Shown in pieces: positions 61,908-64,000 of a stretch of DNA of 64,000 nt. The position numbers were made by a program, and so were the translations under genes. The notes beneath the pieces are model-generated. The model was not told where the DNA came from, ran no database searches, and saw nothing but the letters and a program-made list of their open reading frames with translations. Each line of letters opens with the position of its first letter. Positions within the stretch are counted from its first letter, which is position 1. The stretch comes from Rhodoferax sp. OV413 (GTDB taxonomy: Bacteria; Pseudomonadota; Gammaproteobacteria; Burkholderiales; Burkholderiaceae_C): the NCBI RefSeq assembly GCF_900104385.1, contig NZ_FNJA01000006.1, positions 310,001 through 374,000 on the forward strand. The letters run 5' to 3'.

Positions 61908-62597
61908 ATGGCTGACAACAACAAACCCATTCCGCTGTTCTCGCACGAGAAGATCGAGACCAACAACTTCCTGATGATCGTGCTGATTCTGCTGGTGGTC
62001 GCCGTAGGCGGACTGGTCGAGATCGTGCCGCTGTTCTTCCAGAAGTCCACCACCGAGGCGGTCACCGGCCTCAAGCCCTACACCCCTCTGCAGCTGGTGG
62101 GCCGCGACATCTATCTGCGCGAGGGCTGCTACAACTGCCACTCGCAGATGATCCGCCCGTTCCGCGCCGAGACCCTGCGCTACGGCCACTACTCGGTGGC
62201 CGGCGAGTTCGTCTACGACCACCCGTTCCAGTGGGGCAGCAAGCGCACCGGGCCCGACCTGCACCGCGTGGGCGGCAAGTACAGCGACGAATGGCACCGC
62301 ATCCACCTGAACAACCCGCGCGACGTGGTGCCCGAGTCGAACATGCCCGCCTACGCCTGGCTGGAAAAAGCCATGGTCGAGCCGGCCGTGGTAGCGCCCC
62401 GCATGAAGGCCTTGCGCAGCGTGGGCGTGCCTTACACCGATGCAGAGATCGCCGGTGGCGCCGAGGCCGTGCAAGGCAAGACCGAGCAAGACGCGCTGAT
62501 CGCCTACCTGCAGGTGCTGGGCCGGGCCTTGACCGACCAGCTGGCCCTGCAGGCCGCCGCTGCTCCTGCCCCCGCTGCACCCGCCAGCGCTCCTTGA
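61908..62597 (+). CDS. ccoO: cytochrome c oxidase cbb3-type, subunit II
   Basis: This 229-residue protein has one N-terminal membrane segment (about 20-42) and a single c-type heme in [13 protein letters not shown] (CxxCH). It passes electrons to the catalytic subunit. An alanine/proline tail closes it. It follows ccoN by 10 bases; AGGACAAGAAC gives the ribosome site. All expected features are intact, including [20 protein letters not shown]. Confidence 0.94.
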   Translation: MADNNKPIPLFSHEKIETNNFLMIVLILLVVAVGGLVEIVPLFFQKSTTEAVTGLKPYTPLQLVGRDIYLREGCYNCHSQMIRPFRAETLRYGHYSVAGEFVYDHPFQWGSKRTGPDLHRVGGKYSDEWHRIHLNNPRDVVPESNMPAYAWLEKAMVEPAVVAPRMKALRSVGVPYTDAEIAGGAEAVQGKTEQDALIAYLQVLGRALTDQLALQAAAAPAPAAPASAP

Positions 62598-62612
62598 TTC
62601 AGAAAGCCCACC

Positions 62613-62750
62613 ATGGACGTCACCACCTTGCGCGTTATCGCCACCGTCTGCAGCTTCATCACCTTCATCGGTATCTGGGTCTGGGCTTTTTCGCGCCGCA
62701 ACAAAGCCCGGTTTGACGAAGCAGCGCAGCTTCCTTTTCTACAAGATTGA
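62613..62750 (+). CDS. ccoQ: cbb3 oxidase small subunit CcoQ/FixQ
   Basis: This 45-residue protein has one membrane segment (RVIATVCSFITFIGIWVWAF) and a short charged tail (SRRNKARFDEAAQLPFLQD). It stabilises the cbb3 complex and links CcoP. It lies 15 bases after ccoO and 19 before ccoP, exactly as expected. It is below the size limit of many gene finders. Confidence 0.88.
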   Translation: MDVTTLRVIATVCSFITFIGIWVWAFSRRNKARFDEAAQLPFLQD

Positions 62751-62769
62751 CGGCTAACAGGACATCCCC

Positions 62770-63684
62770 ATGAGTGATTTCACCAGCAATTTCTGGTCGT
62801 TATTTGTCGCCGGCATTTCGGTGGTCAGCATTGCCGCATGTCTGCTGTTGCTGTGGATCACTGCGCGCAAGAAAGTACCGTTCCAGAGCGACAACACCAC
62901 CGGCCACGTATGGGACGAAGACCTGCGCGAGATGAACAACCCGCTGCCCATTTGGTGGGTAGGCTTGTTCATCCTGACCGTGCTGTTCTCCATCGGCTAC
63001 CTGGTGGTTTACCCGGGCCTGGGCAGCTACAAGGGCACGCTGGGCTGGACCCAGGTGGGTGAGTACGAGGGCGAGGTAACCGAGGCCAACCAAGCGCTGG
63101 CGCCGCTGTATGCCAACTTCACCGCCTTGCCCCCCGAAAAGCTTGCCGGCAACGCGCAGGCCATGGCCGTGGGCGAGCGGCTGTTCATGAACAACTGCGC
63201 CCAGTGCCACGGCTCGGACGCCCGCGGCAGCAAGGGCTTTCCGAACCTGGCCGATGCCGACTGGCTGCACGGCGGCAGCGCGGAAAAGATATCGGAAACC
63301 TTGCACCAGGGCCGCATCGGCCAGATGCCACCGATGGCCGCAGCCGTGGGTACGCCGGACGACGTGAAGAACGTGGCCAACTACGTGCTCAGCCTGTCGG
63401 GCAGCCCGCACGACTCGCTGCGTGCCGCTTTGGGCAAGTCCAAGTTCGGCGTCTGTGCCGCCTGCCATGGCGTGGGCGGCAAGGGCAACCCGGCCCTGGG
63501 TGCCCCCAATTTGTCGGACGACATCTGGCTGCACGGCTGGGGCGAGGCGGCCATCGTGGCCATGGTCAACAACGGCAAGACCAACCAGATGCCGGCCCAG
63601 CAAGGCAAGCTGACCGAGGCGCAGATCCATGTGCTGACCAGCTATGTGTGGGGCTTGTCGAACAAGCCCGCGGTCACCCCGTAA
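62770..63684 (+). CDS. ccoP: cytochrome c oxidase cbb3-type, subunit III
   Basis: This 304-residue membrane protein has two N-terminal membrane segments (about 10-30 and 57-77) and two c-type hemes in CAQCHGSDARG and CAACHGVGGKGNP, each with later Met ligands. It receives electrons from soluble cytochrome c. The start is preceded by GGACATCCCC and follows ccoQ by 19 bases. It ends 7 bases before the ccoG start. Confidence 0.94.
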   Translation: MSDFTSNFWSLFVAGISVVSIAACLLLLWITARKKVPFQSDNTTGHVWDEDLREMNNPLPIWWVGLFILTVLFSIGYLVVYPGLGSYKGTLGWTQVGEYEGEVTEANQALAPLYANFTALPPEKLAGNAQAMAVGERLFMNNCAQCHGSDARGSKGFPNLADADWLHGGSAEKISETLHQGRIGQMPPMAAAVGTPDDVKNVANYVLSLSGSPHDSLRAALGKSKFGVCAACHGVGGKGNPALGAPNLSDDIWLHGWGEAAIVAMVNNGKTNQMPAQQGKLTEAQIHVLTSYVWGLSNKPAVTP

Positions 63685-63691
63685 GCAGCCC

Positions 63692-64000
63692 ATGCGCGCG
63701 CCCAGCCCCCGCAAGACCATTCCCATCGCCGCCGTGCCGGCCGATGGGGACATGGTGTCGCTGTACGCCGCGCAGCAGAAGATCTACCCGCGCTCGGTGC
63801 AAGGCCTGTTCGCCCGCTGGCGCTGGGCCATGGTGTTCTTGACCCAGCTGGTGTACTACGGCCTGCCCTGGCTGCAGTACGGCGAGCGCCAGGCCGTGCT
63901 GTTCGACCTGGGTGCGCGGCGCTTCTACATCTTCAATCTGGTGCTGTACCCGCAGGACTTCATTTACCTGACCGGCTTGCTGGTGGTGTCGGCGCTGGCG
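63692..64000 (+). CDS. ccoG: cytochrome c oxidase accessory protein CcoG, 3' truncated by the window end
   Basis: 103 residues are visible of a membrane 4Fe-4S protein (FixG/RdxA) of about 470-490. The start reads MRAPSPRKTIPIAAVPADGD and the typical QQKIYPRSVQGLFARWRWAM, then LTQLVYYGLPWLQYGERQAV and FYIFNLVLYPQDFIYLTGLL. CcoG helps copper delivery, reducing copper(II) in the cytoplasm. It follows ccoP by 7 bases. The iron-sulphur cysteines are beyond the window. Confidence 0.92.
   Translation, partial: MRAPSPRKTIPIAAVPADGDMVSLYAAQQKIYPRSVQGLFARWRWAMVFLTQLVYYGLPWLQYGERQAVLFDLGARRFYIFNLVLYPQDFIYLTGLLVVSALA

Overview
The window looks like chromosomal DNA of a betaproteobacterium of the Comamonadaceae (Rhodoferax/Acidovorax/Polaromonas relatives). 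The signs are high GC with strongly GC-biased third positions, the long-form argininosuccinate synthase, a Bug/TctC-type receptor, TctABDE, a cbb3 oxidase locus of the order ccoI-ccoS-ccoNOQP-ccoG, and many copies of a short palindromic repeat (core like TAGCGCTTATTTAATAAGCG...GCAGCTAT) that I associate with this family from memory. No rRNA, tRNA, CRISPR array, prophage or full insertion sequence was seen.

Layout. 1-6630: the end of an FAH-family hydrolase with a clear terminator, a PotABCD-like ABC importer operon (minus strand), and a divergent MocR-type (GntR-aminotransferase) regulator. 6721-14278: a fatty-acid beta-oxidation cluster under a TetR regulator (acyl-CoA dehydrogenase, a DUF2147 protein, a FadN-type dehydrogenase/hydratase, thiolase, enoyl-CoA hydratase). 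14439-17073: an orphan Bug/TctC-like receptor, an SBP_bac_3-like protein and phosphoglycolate phosphatase. 17177-25933: the most interesting part, two divergent blocks sharing a LacI-type operator. One (minus) encodes a di-iron membrane hydroxylase of the MocD kind, a MocE-type Rieske ferredoxin, a TIM-barrel isomerase, an inositol-dehydrogenase-like Gfo/Idh/MocA protein and an RpiR regulator. The other (plus) encodes a LacI regulator and an Frc/Moc-type sugar ABC importer. Together they resemble a rhizopine or O-methyl-inosamine-like polyol pathway rewired under LacI control.

26035-34310 and on to 36814: a GGDEF diguanylate cyclase, a tctBA transporter with its tctDE two-component system, lipoprotein Cu/Zn superoxide dismutase, and an HD-GYP response regulator coupled to a hybrid histidine kinase. 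36963-50063: single-gene metabolic and housekeeping loci (aconitase, DsbD, DUF167, LysE, CBS protein, homocysteine methyltransferase, RidA/LysR pair, SDR/AraC pair, argG). 50092-56232: a FadR-type GntR regulator divergent from a His/Gln-type ABC importer fused into an operon with two sugar-acid/polyol dehydrogenases; a short MITE-like element sits inside this operon. 56220-57626: a VOC protein, a small membrane protein and a universal stress protein. 57684-64000: the cbb3 terminal oxidase locus, with FNR/ANR-type boxes before uspA/ccoI and before ccoN, running off the end inside ccoG.

Several repeat copies lie inside coding sequences in frame: two in dsbD (one makes up most of the signal peptide) and one in gph. 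These, the shared LacI operators, the two-sided FNR box with a possibly leaderless ccoI, and the MITE that supplies the stop codon of an ABC ATPase are the main observations beyond routine annotation.
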